Source: Spirosoma sordidisoli (lineage in GTDB: Bacteria > Bacteroidota > Bacteroidia > Cytophagales > Spirosomataceae). Taken from it: a stretch of DNA of 64,000 nt. The stretch covers positions 97,900 through 161,899 of the forward strand of contig NZ_SBLB01000012.1 in NCBI RefSeq assembly GCF_004138325.1, given 5' to 3'. Below the pieces are notes generated by a model, which was not told where the DNA came from, ran no database searches, and was given only the letters and a program-made list of their open reading frames with translations. Shown here in pieces: positions 26,461 through 35,511 of this stretch (position 1 is its first letter; every line of letters starts with the position of its first letter). The position numbers and the translations under genes were made by a program.

Positions 26461-27069
26461 TTAGTGGGCAGACTCCATCCCGTTGCGTTGCAATTGCTGC
26501 TTGTCGCGCCGGATGTCACGGAAGTGACTGGGCGAAAAACTGGTCAACTTTTTAAATTGATTTGATAGGTGCTGAGCGCTACTAAAACCGGTGCGATAGG
26601 CGATGTCGGCCAACGTCAGATCGGTATAGACGAGAAGTTCTTTGGTCCTATCCAACCGCCGACTGATTACGTATTTTTCAAGCGTAATGCCTTCCTGAAC
26701 AGAAAATAGCGCACTCAGCGCATCATAGCTCAGGCCGACTCGCTGAGCAAGCTGCTCAGAATACCGAGTCGTTTCTTCACCGAGATTATCGCAGCTAACC
26801 ACATCCTCGACGGCCTCTTTGATGCGTTGCACTAAGATTTTCTTCGGGTCGGTCAACACAGCAAACCCCTGCGTTTCCAGAGCCGATTGCAGTAGTGTTT
26901 CTTGCTCAGGCGAGACCTTCCCCTCCACCACGACATGCCCCAACGAAACCGACAAAACGGGTAATTTGAGTTGTTCAAATACAGCCTGCACAGCGTCTAT
27001 GCAACGGCCACAGACCATTCCCCGAATGCGAAAGGTGGTGGTTTGATCGGTTAGAACGTCGGGGTTCAT
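26461..27069 (-). CDS. AraC-type regulator with an N-terminal HMA-like metal domain
   Basis: Regulator of 202 residues that fuses two folds. Residues about 12-75 follow the beta-alpha-beta-beta-alpha-beta order of an HMA domain and contain GMVCGRC (Cys20 and Cys23), the MxCxxC copper loop. Residues about 110-192 form an AraC helix-turn-helix pair (DLTLADIAYRTGFSSAQHLSNQ, then an FKKL and FSPSHFRDIRR second unit). The usual AraC cupin sensor is absent, so the HMA domain is the probable metal sensor. A homologue with the same layout is at 40750-41316. It sits between the divergent CopA and CopB ATPase genes and may control both. A TAGCTTTG promoter box lies upstream. Confidence 0.9.
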   Translation of the reverse strand: MNPDVLTDQTTTFRIRGMVCGRCIDAVQAVFEQLKLPVLSVSLGHVVVEGKVSPEQETLLQSALETQGFAVLTDPKKILVQRIKEAVEDVVSCDNLGEETTRYSEQLAQRVGLSYDALSALFSVQEGITLEKYVISRRLDRTKELLVYTDLTLADIAYRTGFSSAQHLSNQFKKLTSFSPSHFRDIRRDKQQLQRNGMESAH

Positions 27070-27143
27070 CAGTGCAGAATTTAAAGGGGGGAGGCTGGTT
27101 ACGATAGCCTGATTAGCTACCTGATGATAACAAAAGTCGTAGA

Positions 27144-27151
27144 CAAAGCTA
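27144..27151 (-). promoter_or_regulatory. -7 box for the HMA-AraC gene
   Basis: The minus-strand reading is TAGCTTTG, a full match to TAnnTTTG, 75 bases upstream of the start codon at 27069. A -33 element was not clearly seen. The 238-base gap between the divergent regulator and copB must also hold the copB promoter, which I could not place. Confidence 0.5.
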
Positions 27152-27307
27152 TCCCTCGGAATGTAGCCAACGCTTGCAAAATTTCCCGGCGAGTCTTACA
27201 GAATTTCTAAAACGTATCCTTTTCCGATGCGACAAGTGTTACTACTAAACGAACCTTTACCCCTGGTGAATTGGTATCGTCAACTCAACCGATAGTTCCC
27301 GCGCGTT

Positions 27308-29719
27308 ATGAAGAAGCATCAACATCACTACGTTCTCCACGGCCTTCAAACTCAAGAACAGGCACAGGCAGTGCAGCAGGCTTTACTTCGGCAACCGGGT
27401 GTTCAGGATGCCCACGTGTCGGTGCAGCCGCCCGAAGTGCATCTAACTGTCGATAAACATCCGTCAATGGACGCCTTGCAACAGGCGGTAGCCCAAGTCG
27501 GCGCGTTTCACCTGATGGAGAAACAAGCTGAGGTGAACCACCATCACGGCCATCATTCGATGCCTGCTGATGAAACCGTACCCGTGGTTCACCCGCACCA
27601 TCAATCTGATGCAGCGATACCAGCCGAAGAGCAGGCACTGCAACACATCGGTCATGACGAGCATAGCGGGCCTGATCGTGAGCATCATCGCCATGCCGAG
27701 ATGGACCATGCGGGGATGGATCACGGGGCAATGGGTCATGCCAATCACGGGGCGGGACACGATCACGGGGCGATGATTGCCGATTTCCTGCGTCGGTTCT
27801 GGGTGTGCCTATTACTGTCGGTGCCAGTGGTGGCCCTATCGATGATGTTCCAGGAGTTGGCTGGCTACACCCTTGATTTTGCCTTCCGGGAACCCCTCGT
27901 CATTGCTCTGGCTACGCTGATCTATTTCTACGGGGGATGGCCCTTTTTGTCAGGCATGATCGGCGAGTTACGTACCCGAAAGCTTGGCATGATGACGCTT
28001 GTCGCCGTAGCGATCACGGCAGCCTACGTATACAGTGTAGCCGTTTCGGTAGGCTGGCTCAAGGGGATGGATTTCTTCTGGGAACTGGCTACCCTGATCG
28101 ACATCATGCTGTTGGGGCACTATCTCGAAATGAAGTCAGTGGCCGGTGCGTCGCGTTCTCTGGAGCTAATCGTACAAATGCTGCCCGACGAGGCCCACAA
28201 AGTGGAAACTACAAACGGGGGCGGAATCACGCTTTCCGATGTCAAGGTGAACACATTGGCAACAGGTGATCTGGTTCAGGTACGTCCCGGCGAACGGATA
28301 CCTACCGACGGGGAAGTTGTCGAAGGAACGAGCAGCGTGAACGAAAGTATGCTGACCGGCGAGAGCGTTCCCGCGCAGAAAGTGAAAGGGGATACCGTTA
28401 TAGCCGGTGCGGTCAATGGAGAAGGGGCGTTGCAGGTCCGGGTTACGCACCGGGGCGAAGACAGCTACCTCAACAAAGTGGTTAAGATGGTCCAGGAAGC
28501 CCAAAACGCCAAGTCGCAGACGCAGACCCTGGCCGACCGGGCAGCGGGTTGGCTGACCCTCATCTCCTTATCGGTGGGGTTGCTCACGCTTGTCGCCTGG
28601 TTATGGGCGGGTAAGGATGTGGCTTTCGCCGTCGAGCGGATGGTGACAGTTATGGTGACGGCCTGTCCGCACGCCCTTGGTGTCGCCATTCCACTGGTCG
28701 TCGCCATCTCGACCGCGATTTCGGCGCAGCGAGGGTTGTTGATCCGCAACCGCACGGCGTTCGAGGAAGCGCGAAAAATTACAGCGATGGTCTTCGACAA
28801 GACGGGTACGTTGACGGAGGGTGAATTTGGCGTTACCCGTGTGCAGATCGTGGCACCCACGCTCGATGAAACGGGCCTGCTACGCATCGTAGCGGCACTT
28901 GAGCAACAATCGCAACACCCTATCGCGCAAGGAATCGTTCGGGAAGCCAAGAAAAGACAACTTGATTTACCGGGCATCACTAATTTTCAGTCCATCACCG
29001 GCAAAGGCATATCCGCGACTGTCGACGGACAGACCGTGTTGGTTGTCAGTCCCGGTTACCTAAAGGAGAAAGGCATATCGCAACCCGCTGATGCCAAAAG
29101 TAACGGAGCCGAAACCGTCGTTTTCGTCCTAATCGACGACGCGCTGGCCGGGTACGTTGCGTTGGCCGATAAGATACGCGCTGACTCGAAAGAAGCGGTC
29201 CAACGATTGCAGCAGGCGGGTATCGACGTGTACATGGCTACCGGAGATAACCAGCAAGTGGCTGATGCGGTCGCCAAAGAGTTGGGCTTGAATGGCGTGT
29301 ATGCCGAAGTGCTACCTGATCAAAAGGTAGCTATCGTGAAAGACTTGCAGCAACAGGGCAAGTTTGTGGCTATGACCGGCGACGGAGTCAATGATGCTCC
29401 GGCCTTAGCGCAGGCTAACGTCGGCATCGCCGTGGGGTCTGGCACTGATGTAGCCGCCGAAACCGCCGACATCATCTTGGTCAACAGCAAGCCCACCGAC
29501 ATTACGAATCTGGTAGAGTTCGGACGAGCGACGTACCGGAAGATGATTCAGAATCTATTTTGGGCTACGGGCTATAACGTCATCGCCATTCCCTTAGCCG
29601 CCGGGGTTCTCTATCCCAATTTCGTACTCAGCCCGGCTATCGGAGCCGTACTCATGAGCGCGAGCACGGTAATCGTCGCCCTGAACGCGCAACTGCTGAA
29701 ACGGAGTTTGCGAACTTGA
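27308..29719 (+). CDS. copB: CopB-type P1B ATPase with a His-rich N-terminus
   Basis: Inner-membrane ATPase of 803 residues. The N-terminus (residues about 6-70) has HMA-like strand and helix order but no CxxC, so it is probably a degenerate metal domain. A long His/Met-rich stretch (about 77-154, with repeated MDHG and HDHG) follows. Core motifs are the transport site ACPHALG (CPH, 453-455), the phosphorylated Asp in DKTGTLTEG (498-506), LTGESVP, TGDNQQVADA and GDGVNDAPALAQ. CPH defines the P1B-3 group, linked in known members to Cu2+ or Cu+/Ag+ export. It is divergent from the HMA-AraC gene. With CopA this gives two ATPases of different subtypes in one locus. Confidence 0.94.
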   Translation: MKKHQHHYVLHGLQTQEQAQAVQQALLRQPGVQDAHVSVQPPEVHLTVDKHPSMDALQQAVAQVGAFHLMEKQAEVNHHHGHHSMPADETVPVVHPHHQSDAAIPAEEQALQHIGHDEHSGPDREHHRHAEMDHAGMDHGAMGHANHGAGHDHGAMIADFLRRFWVCLLLSVPVVALSMMFQELAGYTLDFAFREPLVIALATLIYFYGGWPFLSGMIGELRTRKLGMMTLVAVAITAAYVYSVAVSVGWLKGMDFFWELATLIDIMLLGHYLEMKSVAGASRSLELIVQMLPDEAHKVETTNGGGITLSDVKVNTLATGDLVQVRPGERIPTDGEVVEGTSSVNESMLTGESVPAQKVKGDTVIAGAVNGEGALQVRVTHRGEDSYLNKVVKMVQEAQNAKSQTQTLADRAAGWLTLISLSVGLLTLVAWLWAGKDVAFAVERMVTVMVTACPHALGVAIPLVVAISTAISAQRGLLIRNRTAFEEARKITAMVFDKTGTLTEGEFGVTRVQIVAPTLDETGLLRIVAALEQQSQHPIAQGIVREAKKRQLDLPGITNFQSITGKGISATVDGQTVLVVSPGYLKEKGISQPADAKSNGAETVVFVLIDDALAGYVALADKIRADSKEAVQRLQQAGIDVYMATGDNQQVADAVAKELGLNGVYAEVLPDQKVAIVKDLQQQGKFVAMTGDGVNDAPALAQANVGIAVGSGTDVAAETADIILVNSKPTDITNLVEFGRATYRKMIQNLFWATGYNVIAIPLAAGVLYPNFVLSPAIGAVLMSASTVIVALNAQLLKRSLRT

Positions 29720-29730
29720 TGGCATTCCCC

Positions 29731-29922
29731 CTAATTGTTAGTCAGACAATGGGCCTTTAACCGTTCGCAATACACATCTAATTCCCTACTGAGATGTTGC
29801 CACGCTTTGTCCTCGATTGGAAAATTTTCTGTTTCTAATAACTTCCTGATCGTAGCATCAAACTCTGTATCCGATACAGATATCAACTCGACTGATGGTC
29901 GCATACGGTTGAGATTTTGCAA
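29731..29922 (-). CDS. Small hypothetical protein
   Basis: A 63-residue acidic frame (MQNLNRMRPSVELISVSDTE) with no signal or membrane segment, rich in charged and helical residues. The opposite strand has a frame of similar length, but its translation is less protein-like. It begins about 100 bases after the cyclase-like gene on the same strand and converges with copB. Function unknown. Confidence 0.4.
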   Translation of the reverse strand: MQNLNRMRPSVELISVSDTEFDATIRKLLETENFPIEDKAWQHLSRELDVYCERLKAHCLTNN

Positions 29923-30021
29923 TCCCCAAAATTAGAGACTACTCAAAATCAAAGTGTTGTAAGATTATCAATAGAGGATTGTAAAATTTGTACAGCTTTA
30001 ATGACAAGGTACAGATGCTAC

Positions 30022-30990
30022 CTATCTCATAAGATCGTCGGCTTTATTGTCAATGCCAACTTTAGTCAAATAGTCAATTACTTGCTCTTTCACATAGTCT
30101 TGAAAAGGGCTTTCCTCAAAAAAACGGATCACCCCGACCACAACCATCCGCAGGAAATTAAAGTAGTGAGCCGCTACGTCCAGATGATTATAAGCTTTCC
30201 ACAAGTTTGCCGCTGGTACAAGCATCGACGAATAGAAATCATTTTGCAGTAACTGATCGACATACCACTGCGAATCGTTCGGATCTTCAGGAAAAAATAT
30301 TGGCTCTTCTGAAGCCAGATAATGGATTGCCGTCCAATTAATTTCGTATGCCCCCTTTACCTGATCAGAAGCGTAGGCGATTCGTTTGGTTCGATTATCA
30401 AGTTGATCGTAAAAATTCTGCCCGCACAACAATCGCGGCCCCTTTACCCCGGCTTGTTCAAGCTTTACGGCTTCCACTACTGAGTGACCAAATACGACAG
30501 GTGCCCGACTTTTTTTACCATCGTAGACGGCATTCAGTTCGATGACTTTAACAGTACCAAAACCAATACCGCCCCTGAAAAACAACGGGTGCCAATTCTC
30601 AATGTATTTCTTGGTAACAGGTTTGCCATCTTCTATCTCGACAGCCGTCACCGTAACGCGATGAGGATGATTAGCATCCTCCGGCTCACAATATTGATTA
30701 GACGTGAATGAGAAGCAGCTATGTAAAAAATTAGATAGTTGCTCCGCAAAAGTTTTTGGACTTTCTGAGTAAATAAAAACGGAGTCACTGAACGGAATGA
30801 AACACTTGAAGCTATCCTGATGGTAGGGAATTAACGATTCATGAGTAGGCAAATCCGATGATGCCATCGTCAAAATCGCCTGATAATTCTGCAAAAGCTG
30901 CAAGGCGGCTTCTGGGTCATTTTTGACATGATTGGAAAATCCCAAAAGATCAATGTACGCGCAAACACCCGTTTGTAAGCCGGTCTCCAT
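30022..30990 (-). CDS. Class III nucleotidyl cyclase-like protein
   Basis: Cytoplasmic protein of 322 residues. Its N-terminal 200 residues follow the order of a class III nucleotidyl cyclase. YIDLLGFSN has Asp14 where cyclases bind the first metal. FSDSVFIYS has Asp69 where the second metal Asp is expected. FFRGGIGFG (138-145) matches the RGGI-G strand, and the VFGHSVVEAVKLEQAG to LLCGQNFYDQL segment resembles the late cyclase region (G-x-V-N-x-A-A-R-L-E). No membrane, HAMP, PAS or effector domain is attached, and no cyclic-nucleotide effector gene lies next to it, so a Pycsar pair is not seen. The family call is inference from motifs. A catalytic or a degenerate nucleotide-sensing role are both possible. 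Confidence 0.5.
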   Translation of the reverse strand: METGLQTGVCAYIDLLGFSNHVKNDPEAALQLLQNYQAILTMASSDLPTHESLIPYHQDSFKCFIPFSDSVFIYSESPKTFAEQLSNFLHSCFSFTSNQYCEPEDANHPHRVTVTAVEIEDGKPVTKKYIENWHPLFFRGGIGFGTVKVIELNAVYDGKKSRAPVVFGHSVVEAVKLEQAGVKGPRLLCGQNFYDQLDNRTKRIAYASDQVKGAYEINWTAIHYLASEEPIFFPEDPNDSQWYVDQLLQNDFYSSMLVPAANLWKAYNHLDVAAHYFNFLRMVVVGVIRFFEESPFQDYVKEQVIDYLTKVGIDNKADDLMR

Positions 30991-31024
30991 AAATTGACAG
31001 TTAGTTTGGAAATACGTCCAAAAA

Positions 31025-32236
31025 TCAGTTTTCTAAAGGTAAAGTATTTACAAACACCTTCCTCAGACACTGCTCCAGCTCATCGACTGAGACATATATA
31101 TCGTCTTCCAATCCTTTGGCCCAGTCGCCGGTGCCTGCCGGGCCGTGAAAATAGGCGGAGTACTGTAAGCCAAGCTGCTCGGCCATGTTACGGTAAAAAT
31201 CGGGGTAGTACGTTGGTGCGAACAACTCGAATAGATGCGTACCGGGCTGACACCAGAGGATATTGACGAAGGAAGCCCCGTGTGGGCCGATGATGAATTC
31301 TGCGTTTTGATAGATAGCGATCTGCTCGGCAACCGTGCGCGGCTTATCTTCGATGATCTCGATATCGTGGCTGCGCAGTAACTCGATCAAGGCCGACTCA
31401 TTGATTATTCGCCGACGACCTGACCGACTAATGTATACTCGATTTCGCTTGCCAACGGGTGCAGGTAGCTTGGGCAGAATCTGCCGACGAAGCGCATCGA
31501 TGTCGGCTTTGTTGGGATAAAACCAGTGTCCCGTATTAGCCAGCACACATTGCTCGAACTGTACGTGTGTTTTTCGGCTATCGACCACCCGATCCACGCT
31601 GATCCCCAACAGCCATAAGAATTCCCGCTCGTAGGGCGTGTCGAACAGCGGGTAGGCTACGAGTGCGTCGTTGAATTCAGCCGCCGACAGTACTTCTTTC
31701 ATTCGGCACAGTTTCCCCAGCACCAGCAGCACGAAGTCGAAATAGCCGCCCCAGACGACCCCATCGAGGTAATGACTCCAGGGAGCCAGCAGGGTCTTGG
31801 TGTTCCGTTGCTTTCGCGACGTTCGGTGCAGGACGTTTCGATAAAAATCATCCGTATTGATGTCGGTGCAAAGTACGTGTCGGCTGTCCCGAACACTCCC
31901 GTAGGGTAGTTGCCAGAACGCCCCATCGGCATTACCGACTACCCACACCGATACCGGTTCGCTCTCGTCCTGCGTGGGTTTAAAATAGATCTTCGACGGG
32001 TTAGCTAAGTCGGCAACCTGCGATAGCGAAAACCGGTTGGCCGGGTACGTACTCCGCTCATTGGGGGCCAGCAAAGCGGCTGTTTGGGGCTTATCCAGAA
32101 ACTGAACGCCCAGCCGCCGATACAACCAACGGGAGCCTTTACCGACCAGCAAATAGCCCATTTTGGCGGGGAAACGTCGAAGTTTTCGGCTGATGGCCTG
32201 GAGCCAGGTTGGACGGACGGGTAGAGGTGTATTCAT
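31025..32236 (-). CDS. GT61-like glycosyltransferase
   Basis: Protein of 403 residues resembling the GT61 (DUF563) glycosyltransferase family, which acts on polysaccharides and glycans. The C-terminal half shows the family run VYISRSGRRRIINE, then EQIAIYQNAEFIIGPHGAS followed by WCQPGTHLFELF. The basic N-terminal part (KLRRFPAKMGYLL) has no clear signal. It lies between the metal adaptor and the cyclase-like gene on the same strand, in an unexpected place for a glycan gene. Its acceptor is unknown, and a link to metal resistance is not evident. Confidence 0.8.
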   Translation of the reverse strand: MNTPLPVRPTWLQAISRKLRRFPAKMGYLLVGKGSRWLYRRLGVQFLDKPQTAALLAPNERSTYPANRFSLSQVADLANPSKIYFKPTQDESEPVSVWVVGNADGAFWQLPYGSVRDSRHVLCTDINTDDFYRNVLHRTSRKQRNTKTLLAPWSHYLDGVVWGGYFDFVLLVLGKLCRMKEVLSAAEFNDALVAYPLFDTPYEREFLWLLGISVDRVVDSRKTHVQFEQCVLANTGHWFYPNKADIDALRRQILPKLPAPVGKRNRVYISRSGRRRIINESALIELLRSHDIEIIEDKPRTVAEQIAIYQNAEFIIGPHGASFVNILWCQPGTHLFELFAPTYYPDFYRNMAEQLGLQYSAYFHGPAGTGDWAKGLEDDIYVSVDELEQCLRKVFVNTLPLEN

Positions 32237-32266
32237 AAAGTTGATCGGTTGAAAAGATGTTGATTG

Positions 32267-34087
32267 TCAGTTGATTTCTTCTTTCGTTTCCCCGCAGGTC
32301 AGCATCTGATCGCCGAAGTAGGGGTTGCGGATGGGCTTTTTATCGTTGAGCCAGTAAGCCCCCTTGTTGCCTTGCGCCATCGGGCAGTATTGCCGATAAA
32401 CGGGCTTATCGCTCACCCCATATGCCTTGACGCTACGGTACAGCGCGTCCTCGAACTGGGCGTAGGCGGTGCGCTGCCGGACTACGTCGGTCGTGGTTGT
32501 CATCACGTTCAGAGCCTGGCTCATGGGCGTTAACTGGTTCATCCAGTCCTTGTGTGTGGTGCCGGAAACAAGGGTCATGTTTACCCCTGTAAGGGCTTTT
32601 TGCACGTCGCCCGCTGAGGCTTTGGTGCGGCTCCCATCGGAGGCCACGAGTGCTTCCGTCAGTTTGAGCGATGCTTCATACACCTTAGTCAGTTGCTGGC
32701 GGAAGGCGGAGGGTACGTTGGTCGATGAGGACGTACCTGACGATGCCTGATTGCTCGCAGCCCCTGACGCAGCCACCGGCGTGGGGTTGGCCTCCGTGTT
32801 AGGCGTCGATTTTACCCCTTCCTCATCCGGCTTCGCCGTGAAGGGATTGATGCCTTTTTTCAGGATCAGTTCACTGTAAAGTAGATAAGCTCCCGACATG
32901 GCGATCTGCTCGGTGCCATCCAAGCCGCCCGTAATCGCCACTTGCTGATCGGTTTCGGTACCGGTTTGTACGCGCCGGGGCCGGAAAAAGCCCGGCTTAG
33001 TCTGCACGAAAACAACCGCCCCGGCCCCACCCCGAACGACGGCATCGACAGGCAGTGTCAAGCCACGCCGTACCCCCTGACGGATACGTACCCGCGCCTG
33101 TTGCCCAGGCTGAAAACGGCCCTCCGGGTTAGCCATGACCGCCCGCATGACCAGCACCTGACTACCGGCCTGATACTCCGGGTTGACAAGAGCCACGCGG
33201 GCCGTCAGCGGGCGACCGCCTTCGTAGCCCACCACTTCGACGGGCACCTGATCGCCGACCTTCACTAGCCTCGTTTCGCCCGCATACAACTCAGCCTCGA
33301 CCCATAACTGGGTGAAGTCAGCCAGGCGGTACAACAAGGCCCCTTCGGCGACGTATTGCCCCTCACTGGCGACGATCTCCGTCACCGTACCCGACGCAGG
33401 AGCCACAAACGGAATCCGGGGCAGCACCTGCCGGGTACGGGCCAACTGGTCAATCTGCGCCGGGGTCATCCCGTACAAGCGTAGCTTTTGTTCCGCTCCC
33501 TGCCTGAACTGCCGGTAGCGCGGTTCGGAACTACCTAGCTCCTGTTCCTGCCGCAAGGCAATCAAAAATTCTTGCTGCTGGGTGAGCAGCGTTTCGCTAT
33601 AGATTTCGTAGAGCACCTGCCCTTTGCGAACCGGTTGACCCGTTTCTTTCACCAGCAGCCGCTCGATCCGACCGGCGATCCGACTGCTGATCACGTCGGT
33701 TCGGTTGGGATCAGCCACTAAACGGGCGTTCAGAACGGTGGCGTTGCCGATGGCTCCGCTGCCGACAGGCCGCACGGCCACATTGGCTAACTGGAGCTGG
33801 CTTGTACTCAGTTGCAGTTCCGTGGCCTGTTCGCCCTTTTTCGACACCGGCACCAGGTCCATGCCGCAAATCGGGCAGCTTCCGGGACCATCCTGTACGA
33901 TCTGCGGGTGCATCGGGCAGGTATAGGTCTTCTGTCCCTCTTTTCCTCCGGCGTGGTCATGATCGTCGTGTTCCGAGTGAGCAGCAACCTGCGTCGATTC
34001 GCTCGAGCGGCTGTCTGAACCGCCGGACTGGCAGGCAGTCAGCAGAAGTCCTACACCCAACAACAGGGATTGGTAAGTGGTATTCAT
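32267..34087 (-). CDS. CusB-like adaptor with metal-binding domain and C-terminal DUF3347
   Basis: Periplasmic adaptor of 606 residues. The start at 34087 gives a lipoprotein signal with Cys19 (LLLTAC), then a His/Asp cluster (HSEHDDHDHAG). The heavy-metal-binding domain follows, with CPMH (57-60) and CPICGM (71-76). The HlyD-like barrel-sandwich and beta-barrel domains follow (GRIERLLVKETGQPVRKGQ, VAPASGTVTEIVA). The C-terminus is a DUF3347 domain ending YCPMAQGNKGAYWLNDKKP and FGDQMLTCGETKEEI. The same domain exists as a separate protein at 41380. The start overlaps the upstream adaptor stop by four bases (ATGA), so two adaptors are made from one transcript. Metal specificity is unproven. 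Confidence 0.93.
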   Translation of the reverse strand: MNTTYQSLLLGVGLLLTACQSGGSDSRSSESTQVAAHSEHDDHDHAGGKEGQKTYTCPMHPQIVQDGPGSCPICGMDLVPVSKKGEQATELQLSTSQLQLANVAVRPVGSGAIGNATVLNARLVADPNRTDVISSRIAGRIERLLVKETGQPVRKGQVLYEIYSETLLTQQQEFLIALRQEQELGSSEPRYRQFRQGAEQKLRLYGMTPAQIDQLARTRQVLPRIPFVAPASGTVTEIVASEGQYVAEGALLYRLADFTQLWVEAELYAGETRLVKVGDQVPVEVVGYEGGRPLTARVALVNPEYQAGSQVLVMRAVMANPEGRFQPGQQARVRIRQGVRRGLTLPVDAVVRGGAGAVVFVQTKPGFFRPRRVQTGTETDQQVAITGGLDGTEQIAMSGAYLLYSELILKKGINPFTAKPDEEGVKSTPNTEANPTPVAASGAASNQASSGTSSSTNVPSAFRQQLTKVYEASLKLTEALVASDGSRTKASAGDVQKALTGVNMTLVSGTTHKDWMNQLTPMSQALNVMTTTTDVVRQRTAYAQFEDALYRSVKAYGVSDKPVYRQYCPMAQGNKGAYWLNDKKPIRNPYFGDQMLTCGETKEEIN

Positions 34088-35511
34088 GGCGTAGTTGGGG
34101 TAACGTTGACAAAGCTTTCGGAGTCGATCAGAAACTGCGCGTTTCGGGCAATAGCCTGCCCTTCGGTTAGCCCCCGCGTGACGGCGACCAACGTACCTGA
34201 TTGCGCCCCCGTCTGCACCCGCACGGGCCGGAAGGCTCCCCCTTCCTTCACGAAGGCGACGCGCTCCGTGCCTAACTCCAGTACGGCGGTGGCGGGTATC
34301 CACAGGGCGTTTGGCACCGGTTGACGCAGGGTAGCCTTCGCTAACTGCCCAACGCGCGGTCCGTTCGCCCCCGACAAGTACGCCCGAATGGTGACGAATT
34401 GCGAAGAAGCATCCGTACCCCCCGACGCAAAGAAGGGCACCACAAAATCGACCCTGGCCCGTTGGATGGGGGTGCCGCTACCGGTAAAGGAAATGGTCAG
34501 GGGCGTACCTGGCTTAAGCCGGGCGGCATCCTGGGCATAGAGCCTAAACTCGGCCCAAAGCCGCGTCGGGTTGACGACCTGAAACAGGGTCTGCCCCGTT
34601 TGTACGTATTGGCCTTCCCGAACTTGCAAGGCCCCGTCCATCACCCCCGATGAAGCTGGGGCCGATGGAGCGGCTGAGAAGACCACCTCATCGGTACTGC
34701 TGCCCCCCATACCGCCCCCCGTCATGCCGCCTGCCGACGTACCCCCACCGCTCGGCGCGGGCATGGCCGGGGCGGGTGCAGCCGACGACCCCTCGACCAC
34801 GTACCCGTCGTATGGGCTGAAAACGGCCAGCGAATAGCTGGGCTGACGACGCTTGACCACCTCGTCAATTTGCCCATCGGTAAGCCCCAACAGCCGAAGC
34901 TTCTGCCTGGCTGCGGCTATCAGTGGGATGTTTGTCCCATCGGCTTCCAGCAGGTAAAGCAATTCGCGTTGCGCCGTAACCAGGTCGGGGCTGTAGAGTT
35001 CGAGCAGCTTCTGTCCTTTACGAATCGGCTGGTAGGCGTACCGAACGTACAACTTCTCGATCCGCCCGCCGTAACGGGCAGGAATGGTGTAGAGTCGCCG
35101 GGTATCGTAGGTAACGATGCCGTTGGCCGTCAGCGTTACCGACTCGGTACGTCGCTCAGGTTGGACGGTCGCCACGTTGGCGACCACGAGGGCATTAGTG
35201 GGTTGGAGCAAGGCTTTCAGATCGGCATCTACCGCAACACTGTCACCTGCGCCCGGCTGCACTTTTTTGACCAGGTCCATACCGCAAATGGGGCAACTAC
35301 CCGGCTCGTTCTGCACAATCTGCGGGTGCATCGGGCAGGTGTATTCGGTGGCTTGACCGGCCTTGCCCGTAGGGGCGTGGTCGTGACCTGCGTGGTTGTT
35401 GGGATTGGCCGGGCCTTGCTTTTGTTGTTTGCCGTCGGAAGAGCAGCCGACGAGCCAAACGAGCATCAGCAGCCCGACCCAAAGCCCCTTATTTTTCCAG
35501 TTCTTTCTCAT
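34084..35511 (-). CDS. CusB-like adaptor with metal-binding domain
   Basis: Adaptor of 475 residues, lipidated at Cys23 (WLVGC). It carries the same metal domain as its neighbour: a short His cluster (NHAGHDHA), then CPMH (59-62) and CPICGM (73-78). Between the lipoyl halves there is a Gly/Ser/Ala/Met-rich insert at about residues 255-300 (with SGGGTSAGGMTGGGMGG) absent from the second adaptor. The beta-barrel and C-terminal membrane-proximal domain follow, without DUF3347. The gene overlaps the TolC stop by 23 bases and its own stop overlaps the second adaptor. The two are clearly related but not recent duplicates. They could form a mixed hexamer or serve different steps. Confidence 0.93.
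   Translation of the reverse strand: MRKNWKNKGLWVGLLMLVWLVGCSSDGKQQKQGPANPNNHAGHDHAPTGKAGQATEYTCPMHPQIVQNEPGSCPICGMDLVKKVQPGAGDSVAVDADLKALLQPTNALVVANVATVQPERRTESVTLTANGIVTYDTRRLYTIPARYGGRIEKLYVRYAYQPIRKGQKLLELYSPDLVTAQRELLYLLEADGTNIPLIAAARQKLRLLGLTDGQIDEVVKRRQPSYSLAVFSPYDGYVVEGSSAAPAPAMPAPSGGGTSAGGMTGGGMGGSSTDEVVFSAAPSAPASSGVMDGALQVREGQYVQTGQTLFQVVNPTRLWAEFRLYAQDAARLKPGTPLTISFTGSGTPIQRARVDFVVPFFASGGTDASSQFVTIRAYLSGANGPRVGQLAKATLRQPVPNALWIPATAVLELGTERVAFVKEGGAFRPVRVQTGAQSGTLVAVTRGLTEGQAIARNAQFLIDSESFVNVTPTTP

Noticed and set aside
29735..29935. A plus-strand frame opposite the small gene at 29731.
   Set aside because: Its translation is less protein-like (clustered Ser/Cys/Asn) and it faces the 3' end of copB; the minus-strand frame was preferred.
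30022..30990. A Pycsar defence pair.
   Set aside because: Only a cyclase-like gene is seen; the neighbouring genes are a glycosyltransferase and a 63-residue protein with no TIR, transmembrane or cyclic-nucleotide-binding domain.
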